Positions 50,766-58,628 of a stretch of 64,000 nt of DNA are shown here, one piece after another. Below the pieces are notes generated by a model, which saw only the letters and a list, made by a program, of their open reading frames with translations, had not been told where the DNA came from and searched no databases. The stretch comes from Geothrix limicola (GTDB lineage: Bacteria > Acidobacteriota > Holophagae > Holophagales > Holophagaceae), in the NCBI RefSeq assembly GCF_030268085.1, contig NZ_BSDE01000005.1, positions 1 to 64,000 on the forward strand, given 5' to 3'. Every line of letters begins with the position of its first letter. The stretch's first letter is position 1. The position numbers and the translations under genes are program-made.

Positions 50766-51464
50766 ATGGAACAACTGACCACCCTTCGCGATCTGCAGGC
50801 CACCTTGGATTACCTGGCGACCATCCATCGCGAGTTATCAGCCCTTCCCCCGGATCTCGCCATTCTGGATGCCAAGGTCAAGGCCGCCGAGAAGCAGATC
50901 GCCGAAAAGACCAAGGCCCTGGACGTGGCCCGGGCCCAGATTCTGTCGAGATCAAAGGAGCTGGTCCAGGCCCAGAAGGATGAGGATCGCGCTCGAGCCG
51001 CCGTGAAGGCCACCCATCAGAAGGTCCAGTACACCGCCGCCATCCGCGAACTGGACGAGAAGGAGCGTCTCAAGGCCTCCGTTTCCAAGCCCCTCAAGGC
51101 CCTCGAAGAGACCGCAAAGAACCTGGAACACGCCCTTGCCGGCCTCCAGACCGAACTCACCGCGGCCCAGGCTCAGTTCGACGAACTCCACGCCGTCTTC
51201 CTGGAAGAACACGCCAACCAGGTGGAGGGGCGGAAACAGCTGCAGGCCAAGCAGGCCAAGCTCGAATCCAAGATGTCGCCGACCGAGGTGGCACGCTTCC
51301 ACCGCCTCGCCGCCGCCCGTCAGGGCCGCGCCGTCGTGGCCGTGGAAAACGGCGCCTGCTCGGGCTGCAACGTCAAGCTGCGCGGCCCGATCCTCTTCCA
51401 ACTCAAGGAAGGCAAGACCCTCATCACCTGCGAGTCCTGCCAGCGGACCCTCTTCCTCCCGTGA
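50766..51464 (+). CDS. C4-type zinc-ribbon coiled-coil protein (DUF164/CT398-like)
   Basis: 232 residues. A long antiparallel coiled coil (about 10-175, rich in Lys, Glu, Ala and Gln) is followed by a zinc ribbon with CSGCNVKL and CESCQRTLF (about 195-230). This is the architecture of the widespread zf-RING_7/CT398 family, reported in other bacteria to associate with secretion or flagellar components and with ribosome-linked functions; the role is unsettled. It overlaps yggS by 4 bp (GTGA), an arrangement seen in several genomes. Confidence 0.85.
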   Translation: MEQLTTLRDLQATLDYLATIHRELSALPPDLAILDAKVKAAEKQIAEKTKALDVARAQILSRSKELVQAQKDEDRARAAVKATHQKVQYTAAIRELDEKERLKASVSKPLKALEETAKNLEHALAGLQTELTAAQAQFDELHAVFLEEHANQVEGRKQLQAKQAKLESKMSPTEVARFHRLAAARQGRAVVAVENGACSGCNVKLRGPILFQLKEGKTLITCESCQRTLFLP

Positions 51465-52126
51465 GCCTGGGCGAGCGCTACGAGAACCTGCGGAACCGCA
51501 TCCAGCGGGCCTGCGAGGCCGCAGGCCGCGACCCCCAGAATGTCGAACTGCTGCCCGTCTCGAAGAAGCAGCCCACGGCGCTCATCCGCGAAGCCGCGAC
51601 CTTGGGCTTCACGCGCTTCGGCGAGAACTACGTGCAGGAGGGCGCCGACAAGGCGGCCGCTTCTCCCGATCTCAGCTTCGTCCTGCTGGGACCCCTCCAG
51701 CGCAACAAGGCCAAGCCAGCCCTCCAGCACTTTGCGGAGATCCAGAGCCTCGACCGACCCGAACTCGCCGAGCGCCTGCGCCGCCTCGCCGAGGAACTCG
51801 ATGTGGTACGGCCCGTCTGGATCCAGGTGGATCTCTGGGAAGAGGCCACCAAGCTGGGCGGATGCGCCGAGACCGATCTGCCAGCCCTCTTCGCAGCCCT
51901 CGGCGACGATCCTCGCCTGCCCCTGCGCGGCTTCATGGCCATCCCCCCGCCGGACGATGAAAGCGCCTTCGTCCAGATGGCCGAGCTGCGCGACCGGGTG
52001 CAGCAACAGCTCGGACAGCCCCTGCGCCTGAGCATGGGCATGAGCGGTGATCTGGAAGCCGCCATCGCTGCGGGTTCCGACCAGATCCGCATCGGCACCG
52101 CCCTCTTCGGCGAACGCGCCTACTGA
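51461..52126 (+). CDS. yggS: Pyridoxal-phosphate homeostasis protein (YggS/PLPBP family)
   Basis: Single-domain PLP-binding TIM-barrel protein that buffers cellular PLP. The 221-residue product has VELLPVSKKQP (Lys that binds PLP), GFTRFGENYVQE, VLLGPLQRNKAKPAL, a VDLWEEATKLGG block, RGFMAIPPP, LSMGMSGDLEAAIAAGSDQIRIGTALFG. The catalytic-type lysine region reads SKK instead of SKT. GTG at 51461 overlaps the zinc-ribbon stop. Confidence 0.93.
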   Translation: MSLGERYENLRNRIQRACEAAGRDPQNVELLPVSKKQPTALIREAATLGFTRFGENYVQEGADKAAASPDLSFVLLGPLQRNKAKPALQHFAEIQSLDRPELAERLRRLAEELDVVRPVWIQVDLWEEATKLGGCAETDLPALFAALGDDPRLPLRGFMAIPPPDDESAFVQMAELRDRVQQQLGQPLRLSMGMSGDLEAAIAAGSDQIRIGTALFGERAY

Positions 52127-52207
52127 TCGAATGATCTGCCTTCCCGGAAGTAGGGCCTCGCCCTGCCGCGCCCTTCATGGTTCGATGCTTCATACCCCGG
52201 AGTCGAC

Positions 52208-52633
52208 ATGACCACGCTCAAAACCGCCACAGCCTCGCTGCCCGTCTCCGCGGACCGGCTGTACGCCTTCCTTTCCGACCTGTCCAAGCACCGCACCTTC
52301 CTCGAACCCGCCGCCATGAACTTCCAGGGCGAGGCTGACAAACACAGCTACGTCATCGAAGTCATGGGCATGAAGATGCCGCAGGAACTGGTGGCCAAGA
52401 CCCGCGTCCCCGGCCAACTCGTGAGCCTCGTCCCCGGCGCCAAGAAGATGTTCGATCACGAACTGCGCTTCGAAATCGCCTCGAACGGTGAAGGCTCCAC
52501 CCTGCGCCTCGTCGACGAGGCCGACATCCCCATGATGATGGCCATGATGGGCGCCGAGAAGCTGCTGCAGGGCCAGCTCGACACGGCGCTGGCGCGGATT
52601 CAAGAGCTCGCCGGCCAGGGAAAGCTGGTCTGA
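52208..52633 (+). CDS. SRPBCC/START-like fold protein
   Basis: 141 residues with the START-like ligand-binding fold: N-terminal beta strand (TATASLPVSADRLYAFLSDLSKHRTFL), central strands and a long C-terminal helix (GAEKLLQGQLDTALARIQELAGQ). Similar proteins include polyketide cyclase/CoxG-like and lipid-binding proteins. Met-rich patches (EVMGMKMPQ and MMMAMMG) line what may be the pocket. GGAG precedes the ATG by 6 nt. The only cytoplasmic candidate in this stretch; ligand unknown. An 82-bp hairpin element follows 36 bp downstream. Confidence 0.78.
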   Translation: MTTLKTATASLPVSADRLYAFLSDLSKHRTFLEPAAMNFQGEADKHSYVIEVMGMKMPQELVAKTRVPGQLVSLVPGAKKMFDHELRFEIASNGEGSTLRLVDEADIPMMMAMMGAEKLLQGQLDTALARIQELAGQGKLV

Positions 52634-52669
52634 ACCGCAAGCCTCAACGGATCCATCTGAAAAAATTTG

Positions 52670-52751
52670 AACCGGTGATGGACGGAGATGAACGGTGATA
52701 AAGAAAGCGCCCTTTCTTTTCATCACTGTCCATCACTGTTCATCACCGGTT
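52670..52751. repeat. 82-bp hairpin element between SRPBCC and DUF4139 genes
   Basis: Imperfect palindrome with 39- to 40-nt arms and a 4-nt loop (CGCC at about 52708-52711). The outer 11 bp (AACCGGTGATG and CATCACCGGTT) and the inner AAGAAAG/CTTTCTT pair perfectly. Each arm is built from GGTGATG-like units with A/GAC spacers. It is AT-richer than the genes around it. It may terminate transcription of the gene before it; the size and internal repeats suggest a dispersed palindromic element. Confidence 0.7.
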
Positions 52752-52899
52752 GACTCTCTTTTCGAGGCCCGATCGTGGTTTAGGTACGCCACATCTTGCA
52801 GACTCTCCATCTTTTGCTTTTTCTGTGAAAGGATCTCCCTGGTCAAGGCATGACCAGGTATCGGGCCATTGTTCCGCCCGCCACCACCCCGGAGGTCTC

Positions 52900-54333
52900 A
52901 TGCGCCCCGCCCTGCTCCTCGCCACCCTGCCTGCCCTGCTGGCCGCCCAGGAAACCACCACGACGCTGAGGGATCAGAAGGCGCTGGCGGTAACGATCTA
53001 CAACGACAACCTGGCCCTCGTGAAGGATTCGCGTGAAGTGCGACTGCCCAAGGGCGAGACGCGCCTGGCCTTCCAGGAGGTCTCGGCCCAGATCCGGCCT
53101 GAGACGGCGTTGCTGCGCAATCTCACGGCGCCCAAGGATTTCTGGGTGGCGGAACAGAACTTCGATTTCGACCTGCTCACGCCGCAGAAGCTGTTGGAGA
53201 AATACGTCGGCGAGAAGGTGACAGTGGTCCGTAGCGTGCCCAACGCTGACGGCGCCGGGTCGAAGGAGGTGCGCGAGGAGGCCACCGTGCTGGCCACCAA
53301 CAACGGCACCGTGCTGCAGTTCACCGACCGCATCGAAACGAGCGTCCCCGGCCGCATCGTCTATCCAAAGGTCCCGGGCAACCTGCGCGCCCGGCCCACC
53401 CTCGTCATCAGCCTCAACAGCGGCGTCGACAAGCTGCAGCAGCTGGAGCTGAGCTACCTCACGGGCGGCCTCTCCTGGCGCGCGGACTACGTCGCCAACC
53501 TGTCTCCGGATGAAAAGACCCTGGACCTCAGCGGCTGGGTGACCCTCACCAACCAGAGCGGCGCCGCCTATCCCAACGCAACACTGCAACTGGTGGCGGG
53601 GGACGTGAATCGGGTGCGGGAGCGCCGGCCCGAAGCCATGGCCATGATGGCGGCGGGGATGGCCCGATCCGACAAGGCCGCCCCGAAGATGGCCGAGGAG
53701 AGCCTCTTCGAATACCACCTCTACACCCTGGACCGCCCCACCACGTTGGCCGCGAACCAGACCAAGCAGGTGGCCCTGCTGAGCGCCGGCACAGTACCCG
53801 TCCGCAAGGAATACCTGCTCCAGGGCCAGAACTACTACTACTCCGGCAGCTACGGCGACCTGGGCGAGAAGCAGAAGGTGGGCGTCTTCGTCGAATTCGA
53901 TAACAAGGAGTCCAGCCGCCTGGGCATGCCTCTGCCCAAGGGCATCATCCGCGTCTACAAGCGCGACAGCGAGGGTCGCGCCCAGTTCGTCGGCGAGGAC
54001 AACGTGGACCACACGCCGAAGAACGAGACCGTGCGCCTCAAGCTGGGCGACGCCTTCGACGTGACCGCCAAGCGCAAGCAGACCGACTACAAGAGCCTCG
54101 GACGTCAAGGAAAGTTCGGATTCGTGCATGAATCCGCCTTCGAGGTGGAATTGAAGAATGCCAAGAAGGAACCCGTCACCGTGAACCTTCTTGAGCCGAT
54201 GCCCGGCGACTGGGAGGTGCTGCAGAGCAGCCACCCCTACACCAAGGAGGCCGCCGGCACCGCGCGGTTCAAGGTCACCGTGCCCGCCGAAGGCAGCGCC
54301 ACATTGACGTACCGCGTGCGGGTGAAGTGGTAA
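52900..54333 (+). CDS. Secreted DUF4139 domain protein
   Basis: 477 residues with a Sec signal peptide (MRPALLLATLPALLAAQ) and a DUF4139 beta-rich domain (LAVTIYNDNLALVKDSREVRLPKGETRLAFQEVSAQI at the start, LSYLTGGLSWRADYVANLSPDEKTLDLSGWVTLTNQSGAAYPNATLQLVAGDVN in the middle, EVELKNAKKEPVTVNLLEPMPGDWEVL near the end). Function of the family is not established; members are predicted periplasmic or surface proteins. GGAGG lies 4 nt before the ATG at 52900. A second DUF4139 gene follows after 39 bp, so they are probably co-expressed and may interact. Confidence 0.86.
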   Translation: MRPALLLATLPALLAAQETTTTLRDQKALAVTIYNDNLALVKDSREVRLPKGETRLAFQEVSAQIRPETALLRNLTAPKDFWVAEQNFDFDLLTPQKLLEKYVGEKVTVVRSVPNADGAGSKEVREEATVLATNNGTVLQFTDRIETSVPGRIVYPKVPGNLRARPTLVISLNSGVDKLQQLELSYLTGGLSWRADYVANLSPDEKTLDLSGWVTLTNQSGAAYPNATLQLVAGDVNRVRERRPEAMAMMAAGMARSDKAAPKMAEESLFEYHLYTLDRPTTLAANQTKQVALLSAGTVPVRKEYLLQGQNYYYSGSYGDLGEKQKVGVFVEFDNKESSRLGMPLPKGIIRVYKRDSEGRAQFVGEDNVDHTPKNETVRLKLGDAFDVTAKRKQTDYKSLGRQGKFGFVHESAFEVELKNAKKEPVTVNLLEPMPGDWEVLQSSHPYTKEAAGTARFKVTVPAEGSATLTYRVRVKW

Positions 54334-54372
54334 CCGACGACTGTTCCGCCAACCCATGTTCTCGGAGTCTTC

Positions 54373-56109
54373 GTGCGCCACACCTTGGTGATCTCTAGCC
54401 TGACGGTCTGCCTCGCGGCACAATCGCCCATTCCCGTGAAGGCGCCCATTCAGCGGGTGCGTCTCCATCCCGACGAGGCCTGGGTCACCCGGATCGGGAA
54501 GACCACCCTGCCCGAGGCGGGCACCCATCACCTCCAGCTTTCAGATCTGCCCACGGGGCTTCGCCTGGATGATCTCCAGGTCAGCGCCAAGGGCCCCTCG
54601 GGCACCCGTTTGGGCGATGTGGCCGTTCGCGCCGACCCCCGCGAGGTCACCGAAACCCCGGAATGGAAGCGCCTGATGGCCGACCGGGAAGCCCTGCGGA
54701 GCAAGCGCGACACGATGGAATCCCAGCTGGAATCCATCCGCCAGGAACAAGCCTTCCTCAAGGGGCTGATGGCCACCCACGACAAGGAATTGTCCGGCCG
54801 GATGACCTACACCCTCCCCAGTGCCGCGCCCCTCGTGGAGCTGGCCCGCCAGATGCAGACGCGGCTGTCCGCCCTGATGTTCCAGGATCGCCAGCTCAAG
54901 CGGGATCTGGAGAAACTCACCGCCGAAGAAACCCGGCTGAACGGCGAGTTGCAGCAGCGCCAGGGCCAGCAGCGCACGGCTCCCAGCCGCGTGACCGTGG
55001 AACTGACCAGCCCGGGGCCCGGCCCCGTGGTGCTGGAAGTCAGCTACCGTCAGCGGCGCGCGCGATGGACACCGGTCTATGAGGCACGGCTCTCCGAGGA
55101 CCGCAAAACCCTTGGCCTGGCCCTGTACGCCGCCGTGGTGCAGACCACGGGCGAGACCTGGGAGGGGGTGCATCTGGAGATCAGCAACGCCAAGCCGGGT
55201 CGCAACCTGACCACGCCCAGCTTCGAAGGGTCCCAGGAGATCTCCTGGGCACCTCCCGTGCCCTTGCCAAAGCAGGATCACAGCCTCGGTGGCGTCCCCG
55301 GAGGGGTTCCCAGTGGGATTCCCGGCGGCGTCATCGGCGGTGTGGTGGGCGGTGTGGTCGGTGGCAGCGGCAAGGTCGTTGACTTTTCCACGGAAGCCGT
55401 GATGTCGGCGCCACCCCCGCCACCTCCTCCGCCGGTGGCCGCCCTGGAGGCCTCCGCCAGGACCCTCGAGGAGGCCTCGGGCCTCGCCACCACGTTCGTG
55501 CTGGATGGCTCCAAGGACATCCCTTCGGATGGGGAGCCCCACCGCTTCAAGGTGCTGACCCAGGACCTCCAGCCGCAGATGAAGATCGTCGCGTTCCCGC
55601 GGCTCGATGCGGCGGGCTATCAGGTGGCCCAGTTCCCCGCCCCTGAACGGTTCCCCATCTTCCCCGAGGCGCCCGTGGTCCAGTTTGCGGGGACGCAGCG
55701 CCTGGGCCAGGCTCCGATGAAACTCCCGGCCACGGGCCAGCCGTTCCAGCTGGGATTCGGGCCCATGAAGGGCCTTCGGGTCAGCCTCCGGCGTCTCGAC
55801 CACAAACTGGAAACCATCGGTGCCTTCACCAAGCAGCGCCAGTGGACCCTCAGAGAGGCCCTGGAACTGAGCAACGACACGAATGAATCCCTGGAGGTGG
55901 AAGTCCAGGACCGCATGCTCAAATCCACCGTAGACTCGGTGAAAATCTCCTCCCTACCTGAGAGCACCAGTGGCGCGGTGGAGCGGCAACCCGGGGTGCT
56001 CACCTGGACCCTCCGGATCCCCAAGGGGCAGACCGCCACGATCACCGAGGCCGTTCAGATCCGCGCCCCCCAAGATGGCGAGGTCGAGGGCCTGGAGGAC
56101 CTGAACTGA
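54373..56109 (+). CDS. Secreted DUF4140/DUF4139 protein (MuiA-like) with GGVPGG insert
   Basis: 578 residues. Signal peptide about 1-16; N-terminal DUF4140-like domain (VRLHPDEAWVTRIGKTTLPEAGTHHLQLSDLP); coiled coil (about 95-205); then DUF4139 (LEVSYRQRRARWTPVYEARLSEDRKTLGLALYAAVVQTTGETWEGVHLEISNA). This is the mucoidy-inhibitor MuiA-like architecture. A low-complexity insert (about 308-355) has GGVPGGVPSGIPGG and eight consecutive prolines. Similar GGVPGG linkers occur in TonB-like energy transducers of Acidobacteriota. GTG start, GGAG 6 nt upstream. Possible partner of the preceding protein; role unknown. Confidence 0.84.
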   Translation: MRHTLVISSLTVCLAAQSPIPVKAPIQRVRLHPDEAWVTRIGKTTLPEAGTHHLQLSDLPTGLRLDDLQVSAKGPSGTRLGDVAVRADPREVTETPEWKRLMADREALRSKRDTMESQLESIRQEQAFLKGLMATHDKELSGRMTYTLPSAAPLVELARQMQTRLSALMFQDRQLKRDLEKLTAEETRLNGELQQRQGQQRTAPSRVTVELTSPGPGPVVLEVSYRQRRARWTPVYEARLSEDRKTLGLALYAAVVQTTGETWEGVHLEISNAKPGRNLTTPSFEGSQEISWAPPVPLPKQDHSLGGVPGGVPSGIPGGVIGGVVGGVVGGSGKVVDFSTEAVMSAPPPPPPPPVAALEASARTLEEASGLATTFVLDGSKDIPSDGEPHRFKVLTQDLQPQMKIVAFPRLDAAGYQVAQFPAPERFPIFPEAPVVQFAGTQRLGQAPMKLPATGQPFQLGFGPMKGLRVSLRRLDHKLETIGAFTKQRQWTLREALELSNDTNESLEVEVQDRMLKSTVDSVKISSLPESTSGAVERQPGVLTWTLRIPKGQTATITEAVQIRAPQDGEVEGLEDLN

Positions 56110-56125
56110 TCCATACTTGGCAGAT

Positions 56126-56890
56126 ATGCCCCTTCCCGCCCGCTTCCTCGCCCGCCTGCGACGCCTGCCCCTGCGGCTGCGCGGGCGATTGAGCGGGGGC
56201 ACCGAGGGCCTGCACCCCTCCAAGGTCAAGGGCGCGGGCCTCACCTTCGTCGAGAACCGCCCCTACGTGCCGGGCGATGATCCCCGCTTCATCAACTGGC
56301 CTCTGACGGCGCGGACCGGCGAACCGATCATGAAGCGATTCGAAAGCAGCCGCGACCTGGTGCTCTGGCTGGTGGTGGATCCTTCGCCCTCCATGTTCCT
56401 CGGTGACCCCGTCTCGCCCCTGCGCTGGGCCCTCGAACTCTGCGGCGCCGCCGTCGCCACGCTGCAGGCCACGGGCGATCGCCTGGGCCTCATCGTCCCC
56501 GGTGACGGCCGCACACCGGCCCTGCGCATCGCCCCCAAGCGCGGCCGCATCCATGGCCTGCGAATCCTCGAGACGTTGGTGGAGCGGGGGCCTTCCATCC
56601 CCACCGAAGCGGCCTGGCGCGAGGCCCTCGGCCACTGGGGCGAGCACGGCAAGGGACACCGCCTCTGGCTCTTCAGCAATGGCTCGGGGCTGCGAGGCCT
56701 GGCGCCTCTCCTGAAGCCGTTGGCGACGCGGCACCGCCTCATCTGGTTCAAGCCCGAGGATTCCGCCGATCAACGCGGAGTGAACTGGCCCGATCCCGGC
56801 TTCACGCCCGCCATCGAACAACAGTGTTGGGACCTGGCCGAGGATCCCGTGGTGAAACTGAACGCGTGGTTCCGGGCGGGGGGCGCGTGA
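56126..56890 (+). CDS. DUF58 domain protein
   Basis: 254 residues. DUF58 signature at the N-terminus (LRGRLSGGTEGLHPSKVKGAGLTFVENRPYVPGDDPRFINWPLTARTGEPIMKRFE), then a vWA-like fold with LVVDPSPSMF in place of a classical MIDAS DxSxS. DUF58 proteins normally work with a MoxR AAA ATPase and the Bat VWA proteins encoded next to them. The VWA genes follow, but no moxR gene precedes; the upstream neighbours are DUF4139 genes. ATG at 56126; CATACT lies 8 nt upstream and there is no ribosome binding site. Confidence 0.88.
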   Translation: MPLPARFLARLRRLPLRLRGRLSGGTEGLHPSKVKGAGLTFVENRPYVPGDDPRFINWPLTARTGEPIMKRFESSRDLVLWLVVDPSPSMFLGDPVSPLRWALELCGAAVATLQATGDRLGLIVPGDGRTPALRIAPKRGRIHGLRILETLVERGPSIPTEAAWREALGHWGEHGKGHRLWLFSNGSGLRGLAPLLKPLATRHRLIWFKPEDSADQRGVNWPDPGFTPAIEQQCWDLAEDPVVKLNAWFRAGGA

Positions 56891-57675
56891 AGGGTCTCGC
56901 GTCCATTCGGCCATTGGCCCTGATCCTGGCCTCGGCAGGCGCCTTCGCAGCTCCTACCTGGAAAGCCCCGGCTCAGCTGAAGCTCGGGGAACTGCAGGTT
57001 CTGGAACTCCGCGAGGAGGATCCCTCCAAGCCCGCGCCGCCGCGGCCCACGGTGGAGGACCGCCTGGGGCCCCTGCGCCTGCGCGCCATGGAGCTGCTGC
57101 CGGACGGACGTGGGTGGCGCTTCCAGGTGCAGGCCCTGGAACCGGGTCTGGCCGTGGTTCCGCCCCTGGACCTCGGCAACGAACAGCGCAGTCCGGAGCT
57201 GAGAATCGAAGTGCCCCGCGACATCCCCTACGGCGGCCCATGGATGGGCTTCGGTGGCGGCAACGACGACCGGCTGCCCGCCCTCCCCTTCCCCTGGACC
57301 TGGGCCAGCCTGCTGCTGTTGCCGCCCCTGGCGCTGATCGCCGCCCTGATCCGCCAATGGCGGAAAGGCTCGACCAAGCGCCGGCTGCGCCATGCGACCC
57401 ACGCTTTCAGGCACCGGTGGCCCCCCACGAACCGCGAACGCGGCACGCTGGATGCGGCCCACGACCTGGGACGCGATCTGCTTGCGGCGCGCTTCGGCGA
57501 TGCGGCGCGCGCCTGGGGTCCCGCCGATTTCCAGGCCCGCCACCTCGTGCCCTGGGATCAGTGGGCGAAGAGCCTCGACGCCGCCCGGTTTGGACACACG
57601 GAGCCACCCTTCCCCGCGCCCGAACCCCTCGTCGCGGCGCTCGAGGCCAAGGGCAAACAGGGAGGCGCGCGATGA
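56887..57675 (+). CDS. Membrane protein of the Bat/DUF58 operon (DUF4381-like position)
   Basis: 262 residues: signal peptide (about 1-20), a short periplasmic beta domain with Pro-rich linker, one membrane helix (about 138-158, WTWASLLLLPPLALIAALI) and a basic cytoplasmic helical tail. The place between DUF58 and the VWA genes and the topology match the DUF4381-type subunit of Bat operons; similarity itself is weak. GTG at 56887 overlaps the DUF58 stop (GTGA), and its own 3' end overlaps the next gene by 4 bp. Confidence 0.75.
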   Translation: MKGLASIRPLALILASAGAFAAPTWKAPAQLKLGELQVLELREEDPSKPAPPRPTVEDRLGPLRLRAMELLPDGRGWRFQVQALEPGLAVVPPLDLGNEQRSPELRIEVPRDIPYGGPWMGFGGGNDDRLPALPFPWTWASLLLLPPLALIAALIRQWRKGSTKRRLRHATHAFRHRWPPTNRERGTLDAAHDLGRDLLAARFGDAARAWGPADFQARHLVPWDQWAKSLDAARFGHTEPPFPAPEPLVAALEAKGKQGGAR

Positions 57676-58628
57676 TCGCCCTGCGCTATCCCCTGCTGCT
57701 GCTCCTGACCGTGCCCCTCGTCGTCTGGGCCTGGCGCGTCATCTACCGCTGGGGCATCCCTTCTTCGCGGCCCTCCAGCGCCCTGGCCCGCCTCAGCTCG
57801 CACTGGATTCCGGTGCTGCTGGCCCTGGCCCTGGGCTTCGCGGCAGCCGGCCCCGAATGGCGCAGGCCCCTGCGCGGCACGGCCCCCGTGGTGGATTTCG
57901 CCGTGGTGCTGGACGGCAGCAGCAGCATGCGCATCCTCGATCGCCCGGACGAGGACCGCTGGCACGCCGCGCGCCGCACCCTCGCGCAGTTCGTCCTGCG
58001 GCGCCCCGACGACCGCTTCGCGCTCATCCTCTTCAGCGCCCATCCCGTGACCCTGAGCCCGCTCACGGCCGATCACACGCGCCTGCTGCGCATGCTGGCG
58101 CGGCTGGACATCGACAGCCGCGATGATGGCACGGCCATCGGATCGGCCCTCATGACCGCCGTGCGGCGCCTGGAGGACAGCCCGGCCCGCAGCCGCGTCA
58201 TCCTGCTCATCACCGACGGCGTCCAGAACCGGGGCCGGGTGACGCCGATGGAGGCCGCCGAAGAGGCCCATCAGAACGGCATTCGCATTCACGCCGTGGC
58301 CATCGGCACCAACGGCGAAAGCCTCGTGCCCCTGGAGGGGGGCGGGTTCGCGAAGCTGCGCGTGGAGGTGGATCACGCCACCCTGCAGCAGGTGGCTCAC
58401 CTCACGGGCGGCGAATCCTTCAGTGCCGAGGATCCCGCGGGCCTGGAGCGCAGCCTGAGCTCCGTGGATCAGCTCGAAAAAACCCTGCTGCCCGTGGATC
58501 CCCCCAGCGAGGGGCGCCCCCTGGCGCGCTGGTTCCTGCTGGCGGCGGCCCTCCTGGCCCTGCCCCTGGCGGTGGACCTGGCCTTCAAGCGCGGGAAAGC
58601 CCGGCCCGCCTGGTTGGCGGCCTCATGA
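57672..58628 (+). CDS. BatA-like von Willebrand factor A membrane protein
   Basis: 318 residues. Membrane helices near the N-terminus (about 6-22 and 41-60) and at the C-terminus (about 285-303) flank a periplasmic VWA domain (about 70-270). The MIDAS is intact: DGSSS in FAVVLDGSSSMRIL, Thr in DDGTAIGSAL and Asp in LLITDGVQNRG. This is the BatA/BatB architecture linked to envelope stress tolerance in Bacteroides, Leptospira and Francisella. The ATG overlaps the preceding stop as ATGA; GGAGG is 7 nt upstream. Confidence 0.9.
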   Translation: MIALRYPLLLLLTVPLVVWAWRVIYRWGIPSSRPSSALARLSSHWIPVLLALALGFAAAGPEWRRPLRGTAPVVDFAVVLDGSSSMRILDRPDEDRWHAARRTLAQFVLRRPDDRFALILFSAHPVTLSPLTADHTRLLRMLARLDIDSRDDGTAIGSALMTAVRRLEDSPARSRVILLITDGVQNRGRVTPMEAAEEAHQNGIRIHAVAIGTNGESLVPLEGGGFAKLRVEVDHATLQQVAHLTGGESFSAEDPAGLERSLSSVDQLEKTLLPVDPPSEGRPLARWFLLAAALLALPLAVDLAFKRGKARPAWLAAS

